From: Verrucomicrobiaceae bacterium
GTDB lineage: Bacteria; Verrucomicrobiota; Verrucomicrobiia; Verrucomicrobiales; Verrucomicrobiaceae
Assembly: GCA_024232965.1 (NCBI GenBank)
Contig: JACKQF010000001.1
Span: 1-64,000, forward strand
DNA: 64,000 bases
Direction of reading: 5' to 3'
Below, one piece after another: positions 8,095-18,335 of this stretch. The notes below the pieces were generated by a model. The model ran no database searches. It was not told where the DNA came from and saw nothing but the letters and a program-made list of their open reading frames with translations. The number at the start of each line of letters is the position of its first letter. The stretch's first letter is position 1. A program made the translations under genes and the position numbers.

Positions 8095-10605
8095 ATGAAC
8101 GATTCAAAAGCACCCACGAAAGACCCCGTCTGTGGCATGACGGTGGACGAGGCGACGGCGCTCCAGGCTGAGCGAGATGGAACGACGTTCTATTTTTGCT
8201 GCGAGCACTGCCGCACGAAGTTTTTGTCTGAGGTCCCATCTGCCAAGAAGGATGGCGGTTGTTGTGGTGGGAAAGGCAAAGCCGTCAGCAAAGAGGCTCA
8301 TGATCACTCGAAGAAGCCCTCGTGCTGCGGCGGGCACGATCAGGCAACCGTGAAGCCTTCATCTGCCTCGAAATATTATTGTCCGATGTGTCCGGGCGTG
8401 GCGTCGGAAAAACCGGGCGACTGTCCGAAATGTGGGATGGCCTTGGAACGAAATCCCTCCTGGGTTGCACCGAAAGCGGGGAAGACGCTCTACACCTGTC
8501 CGATGCATCCCGAAGTGCAACAGGATCATCCCGGCGAGTGTCCGAAGTGCGGCATGGCATTGGAGCCGATGAACACGAACGCAGACGTTGGCGACGAGGA
8601 GGAGAACACGGAGCTGAATGACATGACGCGCCGCTTCTGGATCGGCGCGGTGCTGACACTGCCGGTGTTCCTCCTGGCGATGGCGCACATGATACCGGCC
8701 CTGGGTCGGCAGGCGTGGGTGGCGGGCGACGTTTCGCGCTGGATCCAGTTTGGGCTCACCACGCCCGTGGTCTGGTGGGCGGGCTGGCCGTTCTTCAAGC
8801 GCGGCTGGCGCTCGATCCTGTCGATGAACCTCAACATGTTCACGCTGATCGCCATCGGTGTTGGCGCCGCTTACGTGTTTAGCGCCGTTGCGATACTCCT
8901 TCCCGATTTGTTCCCGCATTCGATGCGCCACGGCGGCAAGGTAGGCGTCTACTTTGAAGCCGCCGGAATGGTTACGGTGCTGGTGCTGCTCGGTCAGGTG
9001 CTCGAACTTCGAGCCCGCAGCCGCACCGGCAGTGCGATCAAGGCATTGCTTAACCTCGCGCCACCCACGGCGCGTCTCATCGGGGAAGGCGGCGACAAAG
9101 AAGTGCCGCTCGGTCAGGTGAAAGCAGGCGACAAGTTGCGCGTCGTGCCCGGTGACAAAGTGCCTGTGGATGGAGAAGTCGTCGAAGGTCACTCCAGCGT
9201 GGAAGAGTCCATGATCACCGGCGAACCGCTCCCCGCGGAAAAATCCGTCGGCGACAAAGTGACAGGGGGCACTGTCAACGGCACAGGAAGTTTCATCATG
9301 CAAGCTGAGCGTGTCGGCGATGACACCTTGCTCGGCCAGATCGTGTCGATGGTGGCCGAAGCACAGCGCAGTCGCGCGCCGATCCAGGGTCTCGCCGACA
9401 AAGTCGCGGCCATCTTTGTTCCGACGGTGCTGGCGGTGTCTCTGATCACCTTCGTCGTGTGGATGTGGGTCGGCCCGGAACCCAGAATCGCTCACGCCAT
9501 TATCAATGCGGTTGCTGTTCTCATCATCGCCTGCCCTTGTGCGCTTGGTTTGGCAACTCCCATGTCCATCATGGTCGGAGTCGGACGCGGCGCACAACTC
9601 GGCGTGCTCGTGAAGAACGCCGAGGCGCTCGAACGCCTGGAGAAGGTCACCACGCTCGTCGTGGACAAGACAGGCACACTCACCGAGGGCAAACCCAAGC
9701 TCGTGGATGTCCTGTCCGGCGATGGATTTGACGCGAAAGAGTTTTTGAGCCTCGCCGCCTCCTTGGAGCAGAACAGCGAACACCCTCTCGCCGCAGCGAT
9801 CGTGCTTGGAGCGAAAGATCAGAGCCTCACGCTCGACGAAGTGAAGGACTTTCGCTCCGTGACCGCCGGCGGTGTCGCAGGAAACGTCAAGGGACGCGTG
9901 GTGATGGTGGGCAAACCGGATTTCCTGCGGGATGAAAAGGTCACGGATCTCGAATCACTCGAAGCCATGGCGGTGAAACTCCAGGAGGACGGCAAGACCG
10001 CGATGTTCGTCGCCGTCGACGGCAAACCGGCAGGCATCCTCGCCGTCGCCGATCCGATCAAAGCCACCACTGCTGAGGCCATCAAAGATCTTCACGAGCT
10101 GGGACTGGAACTCGTCATGCTCACCGGCGACAACCGCCGCACCGCCGCAGCCGTGGCCAAACAACTCGGCCTCGATTCGGTGGAAGCGGAGATCGAGCCC
10201 GCCGGGAAAGTCGCACACATCAAAAAGCTGCAAGCCGAAGGCAAACACGTCGCCATGGCTGGCGACGGCATCAATGACGCGCCCGCACTCAGCGAAGCCG
10301 AAGTCGGCATCGCCATGGGCACCGGCACCGACGTGGCCATGCATAGCGCAGGCATCACGCTCGTGAAAGGCGACCTCCGCGGCATCGCACAAGCCATCCG
10401 CCTCAGTCGCGCCACCATGAGCAACATCCGCCAGAACCTCGTCTTCGCCTTCCTCTACAACGCCCTCGGCATCCCCATTGCCGCAGGCGTGCTTTACCCA
10501 TTCTTTGGTCTCCTCCTCAGCCCCATCATCGCCGGTGCCGCCATGAGCCTGAGTTCCGTGTCTGTCATCAGCAACGCCCTGAGACTGCGGAACATGAAAC
10601 TGTGA
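8095..10605 (+). CDS. copA: Heavy-metal (copper-type) P1B ATPase with YHS and two heavy-metal-binding modules
   Basis: An 836-residue cation pump. The order is: a YHS domain (about 8-45, DPVCGMTVDE and CCEHC); a Cys-rich linker; two heavy-metal-binding modules of CPMxPxVxxxxPGxCPKCGMALE type (about 92-118 and 131-158); eight membrane segments; the actuator motif TGEPLP; the metal site CPC in IIACPCALGLATP; DKTGTLTEG with the phosphorylated Asp; SEHPLA; GDGINDAP; and a last membrane block with YNALG and MSLSSVSVISNALRL. The YN and MSxSS residues with CPC point to Cu(I)/Ag(I) export. The ribosome-binding site is weak. No copper-responsive regulator lies next to it. Confidence 0.93.
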   Translation: MNDSKAPTKDPVCGMTVDEATALQAERDGTTFYFCCEHCRTKFLSEVPSAKKDGGCCGGKGKAVSKEAHDHSKKPSCCGGHDQATVKPSSASKYYCPMCPGVASEKPGDCPKCGMALERNPSWVAPKAGKTLYTCPMHPEVQQDHPGECPKCGMALEPMNTNADVGDEEENTELNDMTRRFWIGAVLTLPVFLLAMAHMIPALGRQAWVAGDVSRWIQFGLTTPVVWWAGWPFFKRGWRSILSMNLNMFTLIAIGVGAAYVFSAVAILLPDLFPHSMRHGGKVGVYFEAAGMVTVLVLLGQVLELRARSRTGSAIKALLNLAPPTARLIGEGGDKEVPLGQVKAGDKLRVVPGDKVPVDGEVVEGHSSVEESMITGEPLPAEKSVGDKVTGGTVNGTGSFIMQAERVGDDTLLGQIVSMVAEAQRSRAPIQGLADKVAAIFVPTVLAVSLITFVVWMWVGPEPRIAHAIINAVAVLIIACPCALGLATPMSIMVGVGRGAQLGVLVKNAEALERLEKVTTLVVDKTGTLTEGKPKLVDVLSGDGFDAKEFLSLAASLEQNSEHPLAAAIVLGAKDQSLTLDEVKDFRSVTAGGVAGNVKGRVVMVGKPDFLRDEKVTDLESLEAMAVKLQEDGKTAMFVAVDGKPAGILAVADPIKATTAEAIKDLHELGLELVMLTGDNRRTAAAVAKQLGLDSVEAEIEPAGKVAHIKKLQAEGKHVAMAGDGINDAPALSEAEVGIAMGTGTDVAMHSAGITLVKGDLRGIAQAIRLSRATMSNIRQNLVFAFLYNALGIPIAAGVLYPFFGLLLSPIIAGAAMSLSSVSVISNALRLRNMKL

Positions 10606-10787
10606 TGGACACTCCGCCTCTTGATTCGCCCTCAGAGAAACCCGAACAGATTGCTTCAGAAACCCATCACGATCACGGATTTGGGCCGACTTTTCAGCTC
10701 CACTGGATCCAGGAGCGCTGTGCGGCGCGTACGGCGGTGGTTGCTGCAGTGGCGCTCGGGTTCCAGCTGTTGTCCAGACTGGCGTAA
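10605..10787 (+). CDS. Small hypothetical protein coupled to the copper ATPase
   Basis: A 60-codon frame whose ATG shares one base with the TGA of the ATPase gene (TGATG), an arrangement that allows translational coupling. The product has a polar, His-containing first half (ETHHDHGFGP) and an Ala/Val-rich second half ending near GFQLLSRLA. No family was recognised. It could be the stump of a larger downstream gene, since the following 700 bases look non-coding. Confidence 0.35.
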   Translation: MDTPPLDSPSEKPEQIASETHHDHGFGPTFQLHWIQERCAARTAVVAAVALGFQLLSRLA

Positions 10788-11526
10788 CGGCTACGACGTG
10801 GACTATGCGTCTTTGCCAGCCTTGCCCGGAAATCATCAACGACGATGACATTGGTCCACACGGAGCGACGAAGTCTGAACGTCGAGGGAAGGGAGCGGTT
10901 GAGTAATCAGTGTTAGATTTGCATCATCGTTTGAACTCTCTAGCATCTCATCAGCTTCGCGGCCTCGTCGGCGTCGATGCCATCAGGCGGCTAGATCAAG
11001 CAGACTCGAGAATCAATCTCAAACGGCTACAATCCGCCAAGGTGGGGATCCGGCTTCAACACCGCTTTTCGCATCGCCCCTGAAATCATCAAGCACATCG
11101 CCACATTGAAACCCGCCGCAGATGTTTCCATCCCTGATCAATGTCATTGGTGAAGACAGGCGGTATGTTTGGGCTGAATCAAACTGAAAACTGGGCGCGT
11201 GGTTGATCAACTCCGACCCTCGATGGCCTGTCCGATGGGAGTTGAGCGTCATACACCCTCTTTGAGGTCAAGTCCATGATCTGCGAGTTCAGACATTGCG
11301 ATCATTCGGAGGTCGTAGTTGAAACCTACTCCAACCCGACTCCTCCGAGGTGCTTCCCATTCGCCCCAGCGAAGTGGATGAGGCCATGGTGGCGGAGGAG
11401 CCTGACGAATTCGCGTTCGGAGTTGTCGAACTCCCAAGGGGAATTGAGGAGTGGTTGGCAAAGCTCCAACTGGACGAGGCAGGAGTGAGTGATCCACGGT
11501 TTGCCAACGATCTCTTAAAACGGGGG
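10788..11526. other. Gene-poor stretch between copper ATPase and sulfatase
   Basis: About 740 bases with only short overlapping frames on both strands and no recognised domain. A roughly 50-codon minus-strand frame near 11340-11520 looks mildly protein-like but has no family signature. The stretch may hold decayed gene remnants. It lies downstream of both flanking genes, so regulatory content is not expected beyond termination. Confidence 0.4.
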
Positions 11527-13099
11527 CTACCAGTTGCTATCAATCACCCACTGGATGTGGGGTCGTCCTTCGTCTGTCTCATGAAGAGCCTCGCGTTGGC
11601 GCCTCAGTTCGGCTTTCAATTCGCGGATGGTGTCGGCGTATTTCGGGTTGGTGTATTCGTTGTGCATTTCCCGTGGATCAGTGCGCAGGTCGTAGAACTC
11701 CCAGGCGGCTGGCGTGGGCTCGATCTTGTAGGATTCACCTTTCTTCCAGGGCATGGTGAGCTGGCCGAGGGATGAATCGTTTTCGGGCTGGCCGTAGTAG
11801 AAGATGAGCTTGAAGTCGGCGGTGCGGATGCCGAAGTGCGCGGGGTTATCGTGATGCATGAGGTGCATCCAGTAGCGGTAGTAGGTCGCGGTGCGCCAAT
11901 TCGTGAGCGGCTTGCCTTCGAGGGCGGCGGCGAAACTGCGGCCCTGCATCTGCGAAGGGGCTTGGGTGCCAGCGAGTTCCAGCATGGTGGGCGCGAAGTC
12001 GGTGTTGTTGATGAGGTCGGTGTTCACCGAACCGGATTTGATCTTGCGGCGGATAGCGCATGATGAAGGGCATGCGCATGGACTCATCATACATCCAGCG
12101 TTTGTCGATGTAGTCGTGCTCGCCGAGCATCATGCCCTGATCGGAGGTGTAGATGATGATGGTGTTGTCGAACAGGCCGTTCTTCTTCAGGTAGTCGAAG
12201 AGCCGCGCGAGGTTGTCGTCCACGCTCTTCACGCAGCGGAGGTAGTGTTTGAGATACTCCTGATAGGCCTGGTGTGTGTATTCGTGGTCGTCGAGGCCGG
12301 GCGAGATGTTGAAGTCGATGCCATAGTTGCGCACGGGATGGCGCTTGGAGACGGAGGTGCCAATGCGATGCACGAGACTGTCGTTCGCACCGCGCGTGGC
12401 GATGGAGCCGAAGCCTGTCGCGGGCTGATCGTAAAGATTGTCCGGCTCGGGGATCTCGGTGTCCTGCAAATAGTCCGCGTAACGCGGCGCGAACTCGAAC
12501 ATGTCATGCGGTGCCTTGTGATGCAGCATGAGGAAGAAGGGCTTCGTCTTGTCGCGCTTCTCCAGCCAATCGAGGCCGATGTCGGTGATGACATCGCTGA
12601 CATAGCCAGTGTGCTTCTCGATGCTCTTCGGCCACCGTTTCTCGCCTCGCACGATGAAGTCAGGGTCGAAATATTTTCCCTGTCCCGGTAGCACGTTGTA
12701 ATAGTCGAAGCTCAATGGCTCGGCCTCCAGATGCCACTTGCCGATCATCGCGGTGAGATAGCCCGTCTTTCTCATCTCTAGCGGCAAATACTGCCGCTCC
12801 GGTGGCAGCACGCCGTTGAGATCGGTCACACCATTGGTCTGCGAACACTGTCCGGTGAGAATGGTGGCGCGGCTTGGTGTGCAGATGGAGTTCGTGCAAA
12901 AGACGCGATCAAACCTCATGCCCTCGGCGGCCAGCTTGTCCAATGTCGGCGTGGGATTGAGCTTTGCGAGACGACTTCCGTAGCATCCCACGGCCTGGGA
13001 CGTGTGGTCGTCGGACATGACGTAGAGGATGTTCGGCGGCGCGGCGGAGGACAAATGTAAACTACAGAATGACGAGAGGAAAAGAGCGAGGTGTTTCAT
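11527..13099 (-). pseudogene. Arylsulfatase-type sulfatase, frameshifted
   Basis: A secreted sulfatase (signal peptide about 1-19). The metal-binding block ILYVMSDDHTSQAVGCYGS is followed by the active-site motif CTPSRATILTG, whose Cys is converted to formylglycine in active enzymes. DKRWMYDESMRMPFIMRYPP then leads into a one-base frameshift near 12046. The remaining family sequence (KIKSGSVNTDLINNTDFAP onward, to the C-terminus) continues in a second frame to 11527. One extra C in a CCGCCGC context explains it. It could be a real inactivation or a sequencing error. Last gene of the minus-strand operon led by the ECF sigma factor; substrate probably a sulfated polysaccharide, given the GH16 neighbour. 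Confidence 0.85.
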
Positions 13100-13131
13100 G
13101 ATTCAGTTAGGTGAGGGGGAGCAACAATCCT

Positions 13132-14023
13132 TTATCGCCGGGCTTTTCTTTCCCACACGCGAACGTAGTCCACTTCCATCGAGGTAGGAAAGCCCTCTGG
13201 CGTTGCCGCATTAGGCTGGGGCTTCATCTCCTGCCCGACCCAGCCAATATGCGGAGCGCGCAGTCCGAGCGAGAGCGTGAGGTTCATCGGCAGGTGCCAG
13301 TATTGATTCGGTTTCCTCGCGACTTCTTTGCCGTCGATATACCACACGATGCTCTCAGGCGTGACATCGCAGCCATAGACATGGAAGTCTTTGCGCGGAT
13401 CCCAGGGAGCGGTCCAGGCGCTCTTGCAGAGCGCGGGTCGGTCCTCGGCCTGACCCACTTCACGGTGCCGTCTTTGTCGGCGAGTCGCAGATGCAGGTTC
13501 ATATCGATCTGATGGACGGTGTCGCGCACTTTGGTCTCGCGATTCAGTTCGTTCATTTGCAGTTCGACGAAATCGATTTCGCAATAGCGCACCTCGCCCG
13601 TTGTGGCTTTGCCATCGCTGTAGATCCAGAACGCGGGACAGGCTCCGGGAAGAGACTGCAACCTTTGATCCTCGCCTCGTAGTAACCGTAGGTTCGCTTC
13701 AACTTCGAGCGGAAGATGCCCGACTTGTAGGACAGTGACTGCCCGTTCTTCCGAGCGTGAGGCTCATAGGTCATGCTCAGGATGAGTTTGCCGTCCTTCT
13801 GAACGGCGTTCTTTTCTTCCCATGTCCAAGGTCCCCAGCTCGCGACCTTTGTGGTCCATTTGCGCGCATCGACCTCTCCTCCATCGAACTCGTCAGAGAA
13901 GGCAGGCCTAGCTTCCCACTGGCCGGTTTGACCGAGGGGTGTCGGCACTTGGGGGTGAGCCGGGTCAGCATGAGCTGTCGCGAGCAACAGGAGCGTGGCG
14001 AGTGAACAAAGAGTAGTTTTCAT
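13132..14023 (-). pseudogene. Glycoside hydrolase family 16 (secreted), two frameshifts
   Basis: A GH16 endo-beta-glucanase/galactanase-type enzyme split over three frames. Frame one holds the signal peptide and SDEFDGGEVDARKW to YYEARIKGCSLFP. After a shift near 13648, frame two carries GACPAFWIYSDG and the catalytic motif EIDFVE (both acidic residues of ExDxxE present). After a second shift near 13446, frame three carries KSAWTAPWDPRKDFHVYGCD, WYIDGKEVAR and VDYVRVWER. All catalytic and fold elements are preserved once the two single-base shifts are corrected, so the damage is very recent or an assembly artefact. The gene follows a DUF1501 gene and precedes the sulfatase on the same strand. 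Confidence 0.85.
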
Positions 14024-14050
14024 GATTGGAGTGAATGGAGAACGCGGAGG

Positions 14051-15469
14051 CTAAGCGATGAGTTCCTTGATGACCTGTCCGCCAAACTGGCTGAGCTGTT
14101 TATAACGGCCCGCGTGGTAGTAGGTGAGCTTGTTGTCATCCAGGCCGAGCAGATTCAGTAAAGTGACGTGCAAGTCGCGGATCGGGTGCACAGTTTCGAC
14201 GGCTTTCAGACCGAGATCATCAGTGGAGCCTACGATGCCGGGCTTCACGCCACCGCCAGCGAGCAGCATAGTCATCGCCTTGTTGTTATGGCCGCGACCG
14301 AGGGAATAGACGCCGCCGCGCTTGTTGTTGTCAGGTGTGCGGCCAAACTCGCCGCACCAGATGACGAGGGTGTCTTGCAACATGCCGCGTTGTTTCAAAT
14401 CGCGGATGAGTGCGGACATCGGCTTGTCCACGCTGCGAATGCGTTCGCTGTGCGCGCGTTCGAGGTAGTCGTGACTGTCCCAACCGCCGCTGAAGACTTG
14501 CACGAAACGCACGCCTTTCTCGACCATCTTTCGAGCCAGCAGGCACTGGCGGCCAAAGGTGGCGGTGTGCTTTTCATTGAGACCATACATCTCGCGAGTG
14601 GCTTCGGTTTCGCCTTGGATATCGACCAGTTCGGGCACTTCCGTCTGCATGCGATAAGCCAGTTCATAAGTCTCCATGCGTGCCGCGAGTTCCTTGTGCT
14701 CGGGATGTTTGGCGGCGTGCTGCTCATTGAGAAAGGCCATCTCATCGAGGAAGCGGCGCTGATGCTCGCGTGTTTTGAAGGACTGAGCATTGAGGTCAAG
14801 AATCGGCGAGCCTTCAGGACGCAAGCGAGTGCCTTGGTAGTTGGCAGGCAGGAAACCGTTGCTCCAGTTACCCGCGCCGCCTTGCGGGTAGGCAAGTTCG
14901 GTCATCACGACATAGCCAGGCAGGTTCTGATTCACGGTGCCCAGACCATACGTGACCCACGAACCGATGGCAGGATCAGCACCCAGACGGCTTCCCGTGT
15001 TCATGTGGTAGAGCGCCTCGGGATGATTCAGCGACTCGGCCTGACAGCCTCGGTAGTTGCAGAGTTCATCGGCCACATACGGATCAGCGAGGTGCTTCCA
15101 CTGGTCGCACATCTCGATGCCGTTTTGCCCGACCTTGTTAAACTGGAACGGGCTGCCAACGAAGAATTTGAAACCCGTCTCCTGCCCGGCGGCGAGCTTC
15201 GATTCCTTCTTGTGGAGTTTCGTGAGCATCGGCTTCGGATCAAACGTGTCCATGTGTCCGGGGCCACCTTCCATAAACAGCATGATGACGTTCTTGGCCT
15301 TCGCAGGAAGCATCGGGTTCTTCGGCGCGAGCGGCGACGGAGCGGCAATTCCTTCCTTCGCGAGCAGATCGGTGAATGCGAGCGAGCCGAGTGAGGCACC
15401 GAGACCGTGGAACATCTGGCGACGCGTGATCGCGTTTGAGACGGGACGGGAACAGATTTGGTGGTTCAT
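14051..15469 (-). CDS. DUF1501 family secreted protein
   Basis: A 472-residue DUF1501 protein. ATG at 15469 is chosen because it gives a Tat-like leader (ITRRQMFHGLGASLGS); an upstream in-frame extension lacks a signal. Family blocks are LFMEGGPGHMDTFDPKP, YGLGTVNQNLPGYV, VFSGGWDSHDYLE and IWCGEFGRTPDNNK, then RGHNNKAMTMLLAGGG. It starts 4 bases after the stop of the PSD1 cytochrome gene, the standard pairing in these phyla. The pair probably works outside the cytoplasmic membrane on polysaccharide-derived or sulfated substrates, though no reaction is established for the family. Confidence 0.92.
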   Translation of the reverse strand: MNHQICSRPVSNAITRRQMFHGLGASLGSLAFTDLLAKEGIAAPSPLAPKNPMLPAKAKNVIMLFMEGGPGHMDTFDPKPMLTKLHKKESKLAAGQETGFKFFVGSPFQFNKVGQNGIEMCDQWKHLADPYVADELCNYRGCQAESLNHPEALYHMNTGSRLGADPAIGSWVTYGLGTVNQNLPGYVVMTELAYPQGGAGNWSNGFLPANYQGTRLRPEGSPILDLNAQSFKTREHQRRFLDEMAFLNEQHAAKHPEHKELAARMETYELAYRMQTEVPELVDIQGETEATREMYGLNEKHTATFGRQCLLARKMVEKGVRFVQVFSGGWDSHDYLERAHSERIRSVDKPMSALIRDLKQRGMLQDTLVIWCGEFGRTPDNNKRGGVYSLGRGHNNKAMTMLLAGGGVKPGIVGSTDDLGLKAVETVHPIRDLHVTLLNLLGLDDNKLTYYHAGRYKQLSQFGGQVIKELIA

Positions 15470-15473
15470 GGTG

Positions 15474-18335
15474 TTAGTAAAGGTAGGCGAACTCAGGGCT
15501 GTTGAACAAAGCGAGGCAGACATCGGCAAGCGCACGCGTCTCCGCGCTCACGTCGGCAGGCTTCTTGTCGGGGATGTAGTTCTCGAAGGCGGGCAGGATT
15601 TCCTCATACTCGAAGATCTTGCCGGAAAACTCCTCGACCAGTGAACGCGTGATGCGCGTGGGATACGTCACCGGCTTTGGCTGGACGCCGCGATGATACT
15701 GCTTCATTTCGCCGAGATAGGTGGTCAGGCGCTTCAATTCAGCGGCTGAAGGCGAACGACCAAGCGCGAGCTGGAAAGAACGGTTGATCTGCGCTTCGGG
15801 CGTTTTGGTTTCTTTTTGAACGCGAAGCGCGAAGGCGATGGCGCGATCCGTTATGAGGTCGCTGTTCATCATGGTGAACGCTTGCGGCGATACAGAAGCG
15901 GAGTCACGCAGATCGCAGGAGTCGTTCGGGTTCGGCTGATTGAACACCTCAAGGAACGGGTCGGCCTGACCACGCACGCGATAGGCGTAGATGCTGCGGC
16001 GATTGCGCTCGGCGGGCGTTGGCGAGGGCTGAAAGGCGGGGGCGAGTGAGAACTGAATCATGCGTGGCTGCAAGGCGACCTCCATGTTCATCTCGGGCAT
16101 GATAGGCAGACCACCGAGAGTGGGGTTTAGCTCGCCAGTGATATGCAACATCGAGTCGCGCAACTCTTCGGCAGTAAGGCGACGTGTCGGGAAGTATGCG
16201 AACAAATCGTTGTTCGGATCGTCATTTTTGAGCTTGGCCATCTGCGGGTGTCCGGTCGCCATTTGGTAGGCCTTCGACATCATGATGAGCTTGTGCATGC
16301 GCTTCATTGTCCAGCCGTGTTCGACGAAGTCCGCCGCGAGCCAGTCGAGCAATTCGGGATGAGTGGGCTTCGCTCCTTTCACACCGAAGTTATTCGGCGT
16401 GCCTGCGATGGGTTTGCCGAAATGATACTCCCAAAGACGATTCACGATGGAACGCGTGGTGAGCGGATTGCGCGCATCGGCGATCCATTTCGCGAGGCCA
16501 AGCCGGCGATTGGTCAAATCTTCCGGCAGCACATACGGATCCCCTTGCGCGCCCTCAATGCTGAGGCCGACGGCACTGAGCACGCCGGGCTGAACCTTCT
16601 CACCAGGAGCCTCCAGCGAGCCACCCGTGAAGATGTGAGTCTCTGGACGGTAGCCCGTGTTGATCACCTGCGGCATCCGCAAGGAGCGTGCGCTTTTGAA
16701 GTTCAGCTTCGGGTCTGGACCGTCATAGACGCTCTGCATCATCGGCTCGTAGCGCTCCAAGGCGCGCTGCCAAATCCACTCATCCTGCTCGCGCACTTTG
16801 AGCTGGCCTTCCGCCATGTAGTCGAGGCCGACATTGCGTGGCGGCTTTACCTCATCATCCAGTTTCTGGCGTGCGTCGCTCGGCTTGTAAGGAAGGCCGT
16901 GCTGCTTAAACCACTCCCTCGCCGCCGTTTCGCGCTGCTCTACGATCTTGTCCTTCTCGCCTTTTGCAAACGACAGCATCCGCTCGACATGAGCCTTGCC
17001 TTCCGCAAAACCATCGCGCCTTTCCTCCGGCGTAAAGTTGAGAGGACGCTCCGCCATCTGCACGCCAGAGATCGCCGCATAAACACGGTAATAATCGCGC
17101 GTCGGCAGTGGATCGAATTTGTGATCGTGGCACTTGAAACAGCGCATCGTCGTTGCCAGGAAAGTTTGCCCAATCGCATTGACGAGATCATCGCGATAAA
17201 TCTGCTGCGCCTCTTCGTCCTTCACCATCGCATTGTCCCACGGCCCCATACGCAGGTAGCCGGTCGCCACGATGCACTCGGTCTCTTCCTGCGTGTAGTC
17301 GCCCTTCTTGCGCACCTCTGCGAGCCTTTTGGCATCGCCACCGAGACGCTTCAGCGCCGACGCATCGGCGAGTTGATCGCCCGCGAGTTGTTCGAGCACG
17401 AACTGATTGTAGGGCTTGTCATTGTTGAGCGAGCGGATCACATAATCGCGATAGCGCCACATGTTTGAGCGCTCGAAGTCATTGGCCATGCCGCCCGTGT
17501 CGGCGTAGCGCGCGACATCGAGCCAATGCTGCGCCCAGCGCTCGCCATAGTGGGGGCTCTCGAGCAGTCGATCAATGAGAGCTGACCACGCCTTCGTAGA
17601 ATCGGCCTTCCACGCGGCTTGAAAGCCCGCGCTCTCCTCGGGCGTCGGCGGCAGACCGATGAGGTCGAAGGTGGCGCGGCGGATCAAGGTCAATGGATCA
17701 GCCTGCGGTGATGGCTCTGCCTTTGCCTTCGCCAGTTTGGCCGCAATGAATTGATCAATCGGACTCGTGGTTTGTGAGTCCGCGATCACTGGCTTTTTCA
17801 CTGGCTGAAATCCCCAAATATCCTCCGGCCTATACCGACGATACGTCCACGCATCCGCCAGACCGCCGCTGGACTTCAAAATCACGCCATCCTCATTCGA
17901 AGCGACCGACCACTCAGCCTCGCGCAGTTTCTTCTGCTCCGCTTCACTCGGCCACGGTGCGCCCGCATCGATCCAGCCGCGCACCAACTCGATCTCTTCC
18001 GGCTTCAGTCGATCATTTTCCTTTGGCGGCATCTCCAAGTCCTTGTCGGCCCAAGTCATCGCCACATACATCGTGCTCGATTTGGCATCGCCAGGAACCA
18101 GCACCTTGTCGGAGTCCTCGCCGCCTTTGAGCAATCCCTCGCGGGTCAGCATGTTCAGCTCGCCTTTGATCTTCTTCGGGTCTTCACCGTGGCAGGCAAA
18201 GCACTTCGCTTTGAGCAATGGCAGCACCTTGAGAGTGAAGCTGCGCTCGGTGGTGGGTGTATCGGCGGGTGCCGCAGGAAGCACGTGCATCGGCAGCAGC
18301 AGCGCCAGGAAGAGTGTGAGCCTATGGTTTACCAT
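15474..18335 (-). CDS. PSD1 / planctomycete cytochrome c domain protein (DUF1549-DUF1553)
   Basis: A 953-residue exported protein. ATG at 18335 gives a clear signal peptide (about 1-22) and overlaps the upstream FecR/LamG gene by 14 bases. A haem-binding CFACH motif lies at residues 45-49, with the EMPPKENDRL block of the planctomycete cytochrome domain after it. DUF1549 follows (RRATFDLIGLPPTPEE, RWAQHWLDVARYADT), with a second CFKCH site in MRCFKCHDHKFDPLPTRDYY, then DUF1553 (NRLWEYHFG, FGVKGAKPTHPELLDWLA, RRLTAEELRDSMLH) to the C-terminus. The family is thought to be redox-active and is partnered with DUF1501, as here. Confidence 0.93.
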   Translation of the reverse strand: MVNHRLTLFLALLLPMHVLPAAPADTPTTERSFTLKVLPLLKAKCFACHGEDPKKIKGELNMLTREGLLKGGEDSDKVLVPGDAKSSTMYVAMTWADKDLEMPPKENDRLKPEEIELVRGWIDAGAPWPSEAEQKKLREAEWSVASNEDGVILKSSGGLADAWTYRRYRPEDIWGFQPVKKPVIADSQTTSPIDQFIAAKLAKAKAEPSPQADPLTLIRRATFDLIGLPPTPEESAGFQAAWKADSTKAWSALIDRLLESPHYGERWAQHWLDVARYADTGGMANDFERSNMWRYRDYVIRSLNNDKPYNQFVLEQLAGDQLADASALKRLGGDAKRLAEVRKKGDYTQEETECIVATGYLRMGPWDNAMVKDEEAQQIYRDDLVNAIGQTFLATTMRCFKCHDHKFDPLPTRDYYRVYAAISGVQMAERPLNFTPEERRDGFAEGKAHVERMLSFAKGEKDKIVEQRETAAREWFKQHGLPYKPSDARQKLDDEVKPPRNVGLDYMAEGQLKVREQDEWIWQRALERYEPMMQSVYDGPDPKLNFKSARSLRMPQVINTGYRPETHIFTGGSLEAPGEKVQPGVLSAVGLSIEGAQGDPYVLPEDLTNRRLGLAKWIADARNPLTTRSIVNRLWEYHFGKPIAGTPNNFGVKGAKPTHPELLDWLAADFVEHGWTMKRMHKLIMMSKAYQMATGHPQMAKLKNDDPNNDLFAYFPTRRLTAEELRDSMLHITGELNPTLGGLPIMPEMNMEVALQPRMIQFSLAPAFQPSPTPAERNRRSIYAYRVRGQADPFLEVFNQPNPNDSCDLRDSASVSPQAFTMMNSDLITDRAIAFALRVQKETKTPEAQINRSFQLALGRSPSAAELKRLTTYLGEMKQYHRGVQPKPVTYPTRITRSLVEEFSGKIFEYEEILPAFENYIPDKKPADVSAETRALADVCLALFNSPEFAYLY

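Noticed and set aside
8359..9783. Long minus-strand open frame opposite the copper ATPase
   Set aside because: His/Asp/Arg-rich composition typical of antisense shadow; the plus-strand P-type ATPase motifs are complete.
14168..15394. Plus-strand open frame of about 400 codons opposite a DUF1501 gene
   Set aside because: Antisense to a gene with all DUF1501 blocks; no signal or motif of its own.
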